Translations under genes and position numbers: made by a program
Assembly: GCA_947088865.1 (NCBI GenBank)
Contig: CAMUHY010000003.1
Location: 1-64,000 of the forward strand
Length of the DNA: 64,000 bases
Direction: 5' to 3'
From: an uncultured Eubacterium sp.
GTDB taxonomy: Bacteria > Bacillota > Clostridia > Lachnospirales > Lachnospiraceae
In this document: positions 7,387 to 16,182 of the stretch, one piece after another
Numbering within the stretch: position 1 is the stretch's first letter
Layout: each line of letters starts with the position of its first letter
The notes under the pieces: model-generated
Seen by the model: only the letters and a program-made list of their open reading frames with translations
Told to the model about the DNA's origin: nothing
The model's database searches: none

Positions 7387-9111
7387 TTATAAAGTTTCAG
7401 CCTCTTCTACCAATTTCTTAAGAGCTGCTAAAGCTTCATCAGGAAGCTTATCATAACCTTCCTTCTTTGTTGCAAAATCTTCAACAGCCTTTACTCTTGT
7501 CTGCATAGAAGACTTTAACTGAGCAACATAATCAGCATCTTTAAGGTCTGGTGTAAAGTCGCCAGTCTTGCCTGACCAGTCGTTCATAATTTCTATATCT
7601 TCAAATGGTCCCCACTTTTCAAATGCAGCTTTTCCTTCAACAATTGTCTCAAGAATACCAAGTGTATCTTCCTTTTGAACTTTATGTCCCATGAAATCAC
7701 CTGTATTAACAATATAACATGCTACATTCTTTTCTTCAACCAACTTCTTAAACTTCTCATAGTCATTTACCAATGGATATGTTCTAAATGGGTTTGCATA
7801 AGGTACAATACGGATTGCATTAAGGTCTGTACCAGCGGCAACTCTCTCTGCTGTGGAAGTCTTTGTAGCAAGTGTTGCACCCATTACAGAAGCAAGCGCT
7901 GAACCTGAAAGCTTAACGATTGGTGGCAATGTAGGGTCCTTCATAATCCAGAAAATAGCATTTACTGGAGCCTCAATCTTATCCACACGGTTTGGTGACC
8001 ATAACTTTGACTTAATAGCACGTCCATTACCATTACGGATATCTTCTGTCACAAGCTGAATCTTGCCATTTTCATCCAATGTAGCAGAACAGTTCTGTGC
8101 TGTAAGAAGGTACTCGTTATCTGGACAACCCGTAGGATAATCTGCTGTCTTATCAAAATATGTAGGCTCAAGAGCAATGGATGCACATGTATCTGTATTG
8201 ATAATAAATGCATCGTCATGTAAAACCTTAATACCACCAAATGCATCATATTTTCCATCATGCTTTGCGTGTGTTAATGTAGACTTGCCAGAGCCTGAAA
8301 GTCCATATACAGAAGCAACAAACTTCTTATCACCCTCAAGAGAATATTCTTTTTGACCACCATGACATGAAGCATAGCCATTTCTGTTTGCCAAAGCCCA
8401 AGCCATTGTAAGCGTACCCTTCTTATGTTCGCCAAAATATCTCATGCCAAGTATAGCAGCGCAGTTTTGGTTGGTATCAAAATAGCACAGTGTCAATGGG
8501 TCGCTCAAACAGCTGTAATCTACATCTGGAGCATCATGTGGAGCCCATTGTGGGTCTGATAAAATATAGATGTCTGGTTCCTTGCCATCACCAATAGGCT
8601 TAGAATTTTTGTACATCTTAACATATTCATCAGACATATATTGAAAGTTTAACATCCAGTTGTAAAGTATATTCTCTTCTCCTTCTGGAATAAGAAGATG
8701 TGCTTTTACCATAAATTCTGGGTCAAGTCCAATAAAACACTCTGCATGATACATCGTCTTCCAACGTGTCTCATATACAGCATCCATAACAACTTTATCC
8801 AATTTTGCATCGTCAACACCTGGCTCACCTTTAATACGACGAGCTGCTGCATAACGACCTGTCACAGCACCATCATTAAACAACAATACTTTTGCATCTT
8901 TTTCCAATCCAAAAAGCTCACCGTTCTTAACAGGCATATCTGTAACGATTGTACCTGGAGAATTTTTAGCTAATTCATATGCTTCCTTCAATGTGTTTAC
9001 TTTAACAACATTGTTTCCATAATATGCAGCCTCAATAATTGAACGTGTCTTAGAAAAACCAACTTTGCCAGCGCCGATTTCATTCAGCGGATAATATGCT
9101 TTTGTTGACAT
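7387..9111 (-). CDS. pckA: Phosphoenolpyruvate carboxykinase (ATP)
   Basis: The enzyme interconverts oxaloacetate + ATP and phosphoenolpyruvate + CO2 + ADP in the cytosol. In gut anaerobes it often runs in the CO2-fixing, ATP-forming direction. The nucleotide-binding P-loop GLSGSGKSTL and the following KVLHDDAFIIN segment with metal-binding Asp residues are intact, as is the SALASVMGATLATKTSTAER region. The length, 574 aa, is somewhat above the E. coli enzyme. AAGGAGG seven bases before the ATG is one of the strongest ribosome sites in the window. It is monocistronic, with its own promoter at 9145-9173; I saw no clear terminator between its stop and the RNA promoter. Confidence 0.95.
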   Translation of the reverse strand: MSTKAYYPLNEIGAGKVGFSKTRSIIEAAYYGNNVVKVNTLKEAYELAKNSPGTIVTDMPVKNGELFGLEKDAKVLLFNDGAVTGRYAAARRIKGEPGVDDAKLDKVVMDAVYETRWKTMYHAECFIGLDPEFMVKAHLLIPEGEENILYNWMLNFQYMSDEYVKMYKNSKPIGDGKEPDIYILSDPQWAPHDAPDVDYSCLSDPLTLCYFDTNQNCAAILGMRYFGEHKKGTLTMAWALANRNGYASCHGGQKEYSLEGDKKFVASVYGLSGSGKSTLTHAKHDGKYDAFGGIKVLHDDAFIINTDTCASIALEPTYFDKTADYPTGCPDNEYLLTAQNCSATLDENGKIQLVTEDIRNGNGRAIKSKLWSPNRVDKIEAPVNAIFWIMKDPTLPPIVKLSGSALASVMGATLATKTSTAERVAAGTDLNAIRIVPYANPFRTYPLVNDYEKFKKLVEEKNVACYIVNTGDFMGHKVQKEDTLGILETIVEGKAAFEKWGPFEDIEIMNDWSGKTGDFTPDLKDADYVAQLKSSMQTRVKAVEDFATKKEGYDKLPDEALAALKKLVEEAETL

Positions 9112-9144
9112 TATATGTCCTCCTTTATCTCAATATTCTTTATA

Positions 9145-9173
9145 ATTATTACATTTTGTCTAATAAATGTCAA
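9145..9173 (-). promoter_or_regulatory. Promoter of pckA
   Basis: A perfect -35 TTGACA (9168-9173) is followed 17 bases later by AATAAT (9145-9150) on the minus strand. The -35 hexamer overlaps the stop codon of the upstream transglutaminase gene at 9170. Confidence 0.6.
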
Positions 9174-11605
9174 TATAAATGCCAAATATATCTGAACAGT
9201 ATTTTTCCTATTGTTCCCTGTTTCCTGTAACAGGCATCGTGAATTTTACGGACAGCATCGACGGCATTTTTTACCTCAACTTTACCGATGGTTTCATGTC
9301 CAAATGATACTTTTTCTACGGCATACATCACATATTCAATATGTGCCTCTTTAAAAAAGTCATCATATTTTATACATTCCTGTGCCAAAGCAGTGCAAGT
9401 CATATCATTTGTACGATGAATCTTAAGAAATCGGCAAATCTTTTCCACATACTGATATGCCTTTATCACTTGACGCTCATCCTCTTTTAGCGTGTTGCTT
9501 TCATTTATTTGAAACAAACTGCGTCTTTTTATCTCCAAATACTTTGCAGGAATAAAAAAACAGACAGCCACCCCGCACAAAAATAATACGCTCACCAAAA
9601 GATAAAATAAAAACCGCAAAAGCTGTCTTCCTATAATAGGCAAAACAATAGAAAAATCAATTCGATTGGTATCATTATGATTCATATATTCCTCAATTGT
9701 ATCATATTTAGACGGTTTCTCATACGTATCATTCAAGTCAGACTTTGTATTTTCTTCTACAATAGGATTCAATGCTTCATCTTGTTTTTTTATTTCAACA
9801 GCGCCCTCCTGCATAACAACATTTGAGGTATAACTTGGCGTAAACTCAAGCGGTATCCAGCCAAATCCATCCATATAAATCTCTGTCCATGCGTGAGCGT
9901 TGCTATCCAATACAGGAATCGTATATAACATATATTTATTTTCCACTTTAAAATCAAAATTTTCTATGATATCTATATTTTCTCTAATATCCTCTGCCAC
10001 AGAATCATTTGACAAAACATGATACCCTTCCACATACCTTGCAGGAATACCCGCATTTCGCATAATAATGGTGGCTGCACTGGCAAAATGTGTACAATAC
10101 CCTTCTTTATCATAGGCAAGAAACTTCTTGACAAAATCTTCATCTTCCTTTAAAGCGCCCGTTTTCAAACTATAATTAAAGTTTTCTTCAAAATAAGCCT
10201 TTAACTGATTGGCAAATGCTAATTTATCTGCTGCACTGTGAATATTTCCATAAAATTGTGGAATCGGAACTCTTGCCGCATCAATATAAACACTATAATC
10301 GACAGTCTGATTCGTATATTGACGATAGACAAACGCTCTGTACTGCTTTTCCCATTCTATATATTGATTCATTTTTATATTTGTTCCATTATAAGCTTCC
10401 AAGTACGATATTATGGCATCGTAATCTATATCTTTTTCATAATATTGTCTTCCGGCAATTTTGCCCTCGCTGCAATCTAGGGGATAACTGTCCGGCGCAT
10501 TTTTATTACTCACAAAATATCCATTGCCATATGGCATATACCAATAATTTTTATCCGTTCTTGTTTCTAACCCAACATAATATTTCCGATTTCCTACCTT
10601 ATTAAAATAATTTTTAAAATCGCCATACAGGTAAGATACAAGGTCTTTATCCTGCTCAATAACCGTATATAAATTTGCCTGTTGGTTATATATATCTATA
10701 TGATAAATACTTCCATCAAATATACGTTTATTGTCTGCATATACTTCATCCGGCAACTTATCCCAACGATTTTGATGATACACTGCTCCCACAAAACTGC
10801 GCAGATGGATATCTCCTGTATACCCTGTGATAAGCGTCATCATTTTTACCTGCTGAAATTCAATCGCATCATACATTCCCAGAGTCCCGCCGCTAATGCC
10901 GCCTGGCGCAATCAAAGGTTCTTCTTCTAGTTCTTTTTGTCTCTCAAAATGATTGATAAGTTTTATAATAAATCCGCCACTATTATCATACTCTTTTTGC
11001 GGAACAATAAACTCTGCCAATAGCAGAAGCAAAACGGCTGTCACTGCCACTCCTGTCGGATAAATAAGATGTTTGTTTATCTGTTCTATATTTTTATATA
11101 AACTTGAACATACAATACTGATAAAAACAAATATTATAGAAACAGAAGAAGGCATCTTATTTAACAGCAAAACAATAATCAGGGGAGCGGGCAAAATAAT
11201 ATAGGCAATCTTTTTTCCTTTAAAATATAAATATATATATGCTATATTTAAAATAGCTAATATATATATAATTAATAAATTAGGTTCTAATGAATTGTCA
11301 TATTGTATGCCAAAATCCATATGATTCACTAATCCATAAAAACTAAATTGTAAAAACGACCTTAGCATCCATCCTATCATAAACCAAATGATAACTGCTA
11401 TTATTGTGAAAAGCTGATATGTTTTTTCTGAAAAATAAATATGAATCAAATAGGCAATCAGACAAAAAACAGCAAGCACAATGCTATACATCCCATTAAA
11501 CAATCGAAGTTCAAAAGCAGACAAAAACAATTGTGCCATACCATACAAGCCCATCAAAAGAAATATATAATTGATTGCTCTATTAAAAAAATTATATCTT
11601 TTCAT
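9170..11605 (-). CDS. Membrane-anchored transglutaminase-like protein
   Basis: The first third (residues 1-210) has about six membrane segments, then comes a large extracytoplasmic region with a transglutaminase-like cysteine-protease fold. The core motifs are EGYCTHFASAATIIMRNAGIPAR (catalytic Cys near 502) and SNAHAWTEIYMDGFGWIPLEFTP (His near 571). The third triad position, usually Asp, reads Glu in LEFTP. A further membrane segment near 665-687 precedes a cytosolic tail. It ends a moxR/DUF58/transglutaminase trio that recurs in many bacteria. Such proteins are thought to act on exported proteins or peptides; the substrate is unknown. Start ATG at 11605 follows GGGGTG. Confidence 0.88.
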   Translation of the reverse strand: MKRYNFFNRAINYIFLLMGLYGMAQLFLSAFELRLFNGMYSIVLAVFCLIAYLIHIYFSEKTYQLFTIIAVIIWFMIGWMLRSFLQFSFYGLVNHMDFGIQYDNSLEPNLLIIYILAILNIAYIYLYFKGKKIAYIILPAPLIIVLLLNKMPSSVSIIFVFISIVCSSLYKNIEQINKHLIYPTGVAVTAVLLLLLAEFIVPQKEYDNSGGFIIKLINHFERQKELEEEPLIAPGGISGGTLGMYDAIEFQQVKMMTLITGYTGDIHLRSFVGAVYHQNRWDKLPDEVYADNKRIFDGSIYHIDIYNQQANLYTVIEQDKDLVSYLYGDFKNYFNKVGNRKYYVGLETRTDKNYWYMPYGNGYFVSNKNAPDSYPLDCSEGKIAGRQYYEKDIDYDAIISYLEAYNGTNIKMNQYIEWEKQYRAFVYRQYTNQTVDYSVYIDAARVPIPQFYGNIHSAADKLAFANQLKAYFEENFNYSLKTGALKEDEDFVKKFLAYDKEGYCTHFASAATIIMRNAGIPARYVEGYHVLSNDSVAEDIRENIDIIENFDFKVENKYMLYTIPVLDSNAHAWTEIYMDGFGWIPLEFTPSYTSNVVMQEGAVEIKKQDEALNPIVEENTKSDLNDTYEKPSKYDTIEEYMNHNDTNRIDFSIVLPIIGRQLLRFLFYLLVSVLFLCGVAVCFFIPAKYLEIKRRSLFQINESNTLKEDERQVIKAYQYVEKICRFLKIHRTNDMTCTALAQECIKYDDFFKEAHIEYVMYAVEKVSFGHETIGKVEVKNAVDAVRKIHDACYRKQGTIGKILFRYIWHLY

Positions 11606-11690
11606 TTCACCCCTATTTGCATTGTCCTATTTATCCATTTTTATGCCAAACAAACTATTTTGTTTGTATATATTATTTACTATTGTATAT

Positions 11691-12872
11691 CTATATTGAT
11701 GTTACCGACAATCCATACGATATATTATTGCAGTCCACATAAAATATTGTTGCATTATTTACAGAACAAATATTGCCCGCTTCTTTATCATCTCCAACAA
11801 TATAAATTTCTGTTTCACACTCTATATTCCCCAAATCATATAACATGTCCGATTCAACATTGGTCACATAATATATTTTATCAAAAGAAAATGGACTTAA
11901 AGACAACAATGCAGCAGTTGTTACGTTGCTTTCACAAGATTTTTCTCTTATTAAAAGCCGCATAGCTTCCGATAGTTCATCTATATTAAATAATTCCAAA
12001 AAAATCAAATCCTGTTGCTGCATTTTATAAAAAGCCAATTGAAAATGCTTCTCTTTCAGACAAGCAATATTTCCCAGCGCATACGCTAACTCGTACACGC
12101 CGTCTATATAACTTCGCTCGATATCACTGTTTACATTGACAACGTCAATAACAATACAATGATTATGACTGACCGGCTGGCTCAATTCTTTTACCATCAG
12201 TGTATCTTCTTTTGCCGATAACTTCCAGTGAACGCGATTTAAAGAATCGCCATGAACATAACCGCGAATATCAAATATTTCAGAAACATCTTCTCCTTTT
12301 CGCGTCTTAGAATATTCCTTTGCATTGATAATCGTATCGTAGCTTGTATACATTCCATAATAATCAGGATTCACTAAAATAGGCATAATATAAAGAACAT
12401 GCTCTTTTATATTTGATAATCGAAACTTAAATAATTTCATAGGGTCATACATATAAGAATCTGTCATATCAACTGTAAGACAACCGCTGTGAGATAACTT
12501 GCAATCCATATCAAAAAGATATTGATTCATTCCTGCAATGGCAATTTCTAACGTTTTGCTTGTCGTTTCTCTTAAATTGTTAAATTGATATACAATGACG
12601 ATATTGAGATTTGCCACTGGTGTGATATATACATTTTTTGCAACAACAGAAAGATTGGTAACACCACCTCGAATATAGGTGTTTGTTTTTTCTAAGAATT
12701 GAATGGTTATCCCATTTTTTGCAATATACGCATATGCTACCGATAAAATAGGCAAAAGTATCAAAATAATATTAGTAATATATAAACTTCTAGCTCCTGT
12801 AATCCCATACAAAAAAATACAAACAATACATGCTGTTATATAAATGATTCTTCTAGCCATTCTAATCCCCAT
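11691..12872 (-). CDS. DUF58 domain protein
   Basis: Two N-terminal hydrophobic segments (about residues 8-45) are followed by a DUF58 domain with the diagnostic block DVSEIFDIRGYVHGDSLNRVHWKLSAK. DUF58 proteins have a von Willebrand A-like fold and partner MoxR ATPases; their molecular role is not established. It lies between moxR (49 bases upstream) and the transglutaminase gene (85 bases downstream), supporting one operon. The start is uncertain: ATG at 12872 has AGGG nine bases before, while ATG at 12860 has GGGG six bases before. Confidence 0.87.
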   Translation of the reverse strand: MGIRMARRIIYITACIVCIFLYGITGARSLYITNIILILLPILSVAYAYIAKNGITIQFLEKTNTYIRGGVTNLSVVAKNVYITPVANLNIVIVYQFNNLRETTSKTLEIAIAGMNQYLFDMDCKLSHSGCLTVDMTDSYMYDPMKLFKFRLSNIKEHVLYIMPILVNPDYYGMYTSYDTIINAKEYSKTRKGEDVSEIFDIRGYVHGDSLNRVHWKLSAKEDTLMVKELSQPVSHNHCIVIDVVNVNSDIERSYIDGVYELAYALGNIACLKEKHFQLAFYKMQQQDLIFLELFNIDELSEAMRLLIREKSCESNVTTAALLSLSPFSFDKIYYVTNVESDMLYDLGNIECETEIYIVGDDKEAGNICSVNNATIFYVDCNNISYGLSVTSI

Positions 12873-12921
12873 TCTGAAGCGCCCTGCAAAAATTGCACAA
12901 TCCGTCTGTGCAAAAATAATT

Positions 12922-13875
12922 TTAATGCATCTTTAATCCTGGTACTGCCACCGCTTTTATAATATCTGCAATAACCTCTTTTGCTGTAACTTTATTTACT
13001 TTTGCTCTAGCATTGAGTACTAAACGATGATTCATAGTTTCATAAAGAATATCTTGTATATCCGACGGAACGACATAATCACGCCCATTTAAAAATGCAC
13101 ATGCCTTTGCCAATCCCGCAATGGCGACACTGCCTCTTGGACTAATTCCCAACTGCACCGACTCATGCACTCTTGACTGTTCTACTAACTGTGCAATATA
13201 TACACAGACAACTTCTTCTATATAAACTTGTTTGACAGCATTTCTTATGGTTGCCAATTCTTCTTTTGATATTACATTTTGTACCGTTTCCATCAAGTTA
13301 AACCGTTTGCCTTGAATAATTTTAACAGCGGCTTCTACCGACGGATATCCAATGCTTGTACATATCATAAAACGGTCTAACTGCGATTCGGGAAGCTTTT
13401 GTGTTCCGACAGAGCCTTCCGGATTTTGTGTTGCCAAAACAATAAAGGGCGGCGCAATCTTATGAGTAATGCCGTCAACTGTAACTTTTCCTTCCTCCAT
13501 CACTTCAAGAAGCGCCGACTGTGTTTTTGGTGATGTCCGGTTAATCTCGTCCGCCAAAAACAAATTGCACATCACCGCACCTTCCTTGTATTCTAATGCT
13601 CCTGTCTTGCTGTTATAAATTGAAAATCCTGTTATATCCGACGGCATAACATCGGGTGTAAACTGCACTCTTTTCTGCTTTAATCCCATAGCCTTAGCAA
13701 ACGCATTTGCCATCGTTGTTTTGCCCACACCTGGAATATCATCAATAAGAATATGTCCGCCGCCAATAATCGTCATTAAAATTTTGTTAATCACTTCATC
13801 TTTGCCAAAAATAACTTTTTTTACTTCTCTGCTGATAGCCTGAACCTGCTCTACATAAATATCTAAATCTTTCAA
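12922..13875 (-). CDS. MoxR-family AAA+ ATPase
   Basis: This 317 aa AAA+ protein has Walker A (GVGKTTMANAFA), Walker B (LFLADEINR) and sensor 1 (VLATQNP) motifs. MoxR ATPases act as chaperones for assembly or activation of partner complexes, here presumably the DUF58 and transglutaminase proteins encoded directly downstream. The reading frame begins with a TTG at 13875; the ribosome site is weak (GAAAGAAG), so translation may depend on the sigma-like gene 71 bases upstream. The order moxR-DUF58-transglutaminase is a widespread arrangement. Confidence 0.92.
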   Translation of the reverse strand: MKDLDIYVEQVQAISREVKKVIFGKDEVINKILMTIIGGGHILIDDIPGVGKTTMANAFAKAMGLKQKRVQFTPDVMPSDITGFSIYNSKTGALEYKEGAVMCNLFLADEINRTSPKTQSALLEVMEEGKVTVDGITHKIAPPFIVLATQNPEGSVGTQKLPESQLDRFMICTSIGYPSVEAAVKIIQGKRFNLMETVQNVISKEELATIRNAVKQVYIEEVVCVYIAQLVEQSRVHESVQLGISPRGSVAIAGLAKACAFLNGRDYVVPSDIQDILYETMNHRLVLNARAKVNKVTAKEVIADIIKAVAVPGLKMH

Positions 13876-13946
13876 TGTTTTCTTCTTTCTTCTCTATCCA
13901 TTTTCTGGCAATAATACCATTTATTTTGCAACTACCAGATACTTTT

Positions 13947-14777
13947 TTATTTTGGGTCAATAAACTCCATATTATCCGCTGTAAAATGAATTGCTTGTCT
14001 TACATTATCCACACTTATCCCTGTTTTTTTAGCAATCTCTTCAACCGTTGGATTTCTTCCTAATTCTTCCTTTAACCGCAATGCCCAGTCATTGACAAAA
14101 TTAACTTTATAGAGTACTTTTCCCGCCATTTTATTGGAGTTCGTCTGCTCATCTATCATCATCATTAATGCGCCTTCAATTTCTTGTTTTATCTCTTCTT
14201 CCATCTTGTTTAACACCGATAACAAATCATCTGTCAAACCTTCTTTTATCTGTTCCTTCCAGTCACTATGATTTAAAAAACGCTTTTCGCTCATATACCC
14301 CATCATAGCAAGATTGGCTTCCTGAATTAAATCGCTGGATAACACCCCTTTATTTCTATAAGGTTCTATCCATTCTACAATTTTACAAAGCATGGATTCC
14401 GATAAAATTTTTAGTGATTGATTGTCATGATCTTCCACTATATTTATAAGCAAAAAAGCTCTTGTGGTGTCTGACAGTGATTCGATATGTTCTAAATCGT
14501 TCATATACATTTCTATATATTTTTTATCGTTTTCGTAATCCTTTGCAGAAAGCAGCACGACCTCTTCCTCTTGTTCAAAGACGGTCTCACTGTCTGGAAC
14601 TTTCACATCAGCAACGTACTGATAAACCATATTTAGCTGCTGTTCATCTAATGTCAATCCTTTAAAATACTGTTCAATATCTTCTTTTGTAATGGGAGAA
14701 CCTTTTACAGACGCATATTCTTTTATTGCATCCAAAGCTTCCATAAACATGGTTAATGTGTCTTTATTATTTTGCAT
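13947..14777 (-). CDS. Truncated sigma-factor-like protein
   Basis: This 276 aa protein resembles a primary sigma factor with parts missing. Residues about 25-50 recall sigma region 1.1. SSDLIQEANLAMMGYMSEKRF matches region 2.1-2.2, the core-polymerase contact (usually LIQEGNIGLM). WALRLKEELGRNPTVEEIAKKTGISVDNV matches region 3. The DNA-melting and -10-reading part (2.3-2.4) and the -35-reading region 4 are not visible; an acidic, helical stretch replaces them. It could bind RNA polymerase without acting as a normal sigma factor, or be a decayed one. It is the first gene before moxR. Function is inference. Confidence 0.6.
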   Translation of the reverse strand: MQNNKDTLTMFMEALDAIKEYASVKGSPITKEDIEQYFKGLTLDEQQLNMVYQYVADVKVPDSETVFEQEEEVVLLSAKDYENDKKYIEMYMNDLEHIESLSDTTRAFLLINIVEDHDNQSLKILSESMLCKIVEWIEPYRNKGVLSSDLIQEANLAMMGYMSEKRFLNHSDWKEQIKEGLTDDLLSVLNKMEEEIKQEIEGALMMMIDEQTNSNKMAGKVLYKVNFVNDWALRLKEELGRNPTVEEIAKKTGISVDNVRQAIHFTADNMEFIDPK

Positions 14778-14869
14778 TTTTCTTTCCTTTTTTATTTTTC
14801 AATTCTAAATCTTCATTATCCTTTTACAGAAAAAACACCTGTCCTTTAAGGTTATCGAATGAGAACAAT

Positions 14870-16009
14870 TTATATACGAACAAGCTCATATTGGTCTGTG
14901 CCAAGTCCAATTTTTACAGCATGTTCTATACAGCTTTCCCACTCTGTATCTGGATGTGTCATCGAAAAATGGTCATGCTTATGGTTATCATTATGATGGT
15001 TCCCCATCTTTTCATTATTCTTTATATGTTCACCTAATATGCTCTCGCTAATAGGCGGCATTTGATTACATAAATCGGCACATGCTTTATCCAATGCAAC
15101 AGGGTCAAAAGAAGCCAACATACCAACATCAGGTATAATTGGAATATCATTTTCTGCATGACAATCACAATTTGGCGATACATCACAAATCAACGAAATA
15201 TGAAAACATGGTCTATCTTTGCATACAGCAAGACTATATTCCGCCATTTTATAATTTAAAATTTTGATAGAATCACTAAAACTTGCCGATATTGCATCCT
15301 TTGGACAAACTGCCAGACAACGCCCGCAGCCGACGCATTTATTATGGTCAATCGTTGCCTTTCCATCGGTAATAACAGGCGCTTCATGGGCGCATATTTT
15401 ATAACAAGAATGACACCCAACACAATCCTTTTCATTGACGGTCGGCTTACCATCACAATGCTGTTCCATCTTACCAGCTCTTGAACCGCTGCCCATGCCA
15501 ATATTTTTTAATGCTCCGCCAAAACCAGCCATCTCATGCCCCTTAAAATGCGTAAGAGAAATAAACACATCGGCATCCATAATCGCTTGTCCTATTTTTG
15601 CCTCTTTAACATATTCCCCATCAATTGGAACTAGCGTTTCACTTGTGCCTTTTAATCCATCGGCAATGAGAACATGACATCCTGTCTGCAACGGTGAAAA
15701 ACCATTGACATAAGCTGTATCCAAATGGTCAATTGCATTTTTTCTGCTGCCTACATACAATGTATTGCAATCGGTCAAAAATGGTTTGCCGCCCAATTCC
15801 TTGACATAATCGGCAACCACTTTTGCATAGTTTGGTCTTAAAAAAGCAAGATTGCCATATTCTCCAAAATGTATTTTAATTGCTGTAAATTTATCTTTAA
15901 AATCAATGTCCTCAAATCCTGTTGTTTTCATTAATCGATGTAACTTTTGCAAAAGGTTTTCACTGCCTGTTGTCTTAAATGTTGTAAAATATACTTTTGA
16001 TTGCTGCAT
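14870..16009 (-). CDS. DUF362 domain protein with 4Fe-4S ferredoxin module
   Basis: An N-terminal DUF362 domain (residues about 1-170) precedes two 4Fe-4S binding motifs, CVGCHSCYKIC and CVGCGRCLAVCP, and further DUF362 sequence. Such proteins are common in anaerobes and are presumed redox proteins; the reaction is not known. An unusual His-rich insertion (HHNDNHKHDH) near the C-terminus could bind metal. The ATG at 16009 is chosen because AGGAGG lies seven bases upstream. Length is 379 aa. It has its own promoter at 16053-16081. The family is clear, the function is not. Confidence 0.85.
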   Translation of the reverse strand: MQQSKVYFTTFKTTGSENLLQKLHRLMKTTGFEDIDFKDKFTAIKIHFGEYGNLAFLRPNYAKVVADYVKELGGKPFLTDCNTLYVGSRKNAIDHLDTAYVNGFSPLQTGCHVLIADGLKGTSETLVPIDGEYVKEAKIGQAIMDADVFISLTHFKGHEMAGFGGALKNIGMGSGSRAGKMEQHCDGKPTVNEKDCVGCHSCYKICAHEAPVITDGKATIDHNKCVGCGRCLAVCPKDAISASFSDSIKILNYKMAEYSLAVCKDRPCFHISLICDVSPNCDCHAENDIPIIPDVGMLASFDPVALDKACADLCNQMPPISESILGEHIKNNEKMGNHHNDNHKHDHFSMTHPDTEWESCIEHAVKIGLGTDQYELVRI

Positions 16010-16052
16010 TTCAAATCCTCCTAATTTAATAATACCAAATATAAACAAATTT

Positions 16053-16081
16053 ATTATAGAAGATTTATATAAATATGTCCA
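16053..16081 (-). promoter_or_regulatory. Promoter of the DUF362 gene
   Basis: TGGACA (16076-16081), 17 bases, TATAAT (16053-16058) on the minus strand, about 45 bases before the start codon. Confidence 0.6.
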
Positions 16082-16127
16082 TAAGCCAAATGCCTTTGTC
16101 TATATAATTGTATATATCTAAAAAAGC

Positions 16128-16159
16128 AAAAAATAAAAGCGGATTACAACTATCCGCTT
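16128..16159 (-). terminator. Intrinsic terminator
   Basis: Perfect 8-bp stem AAGCGGAT/ATCCGCTT (16152-16159 and 16137-16144) followed on the minus strand by TTATTTTTTG. It ends the transcript of the gene at 16183-17289. The stem sequence equals the tail palindrome of the dispersed repeat. Confidence 0.8.
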
Positions 16160-16182
16160 GACTATTTTTGTAGTATTATTCT

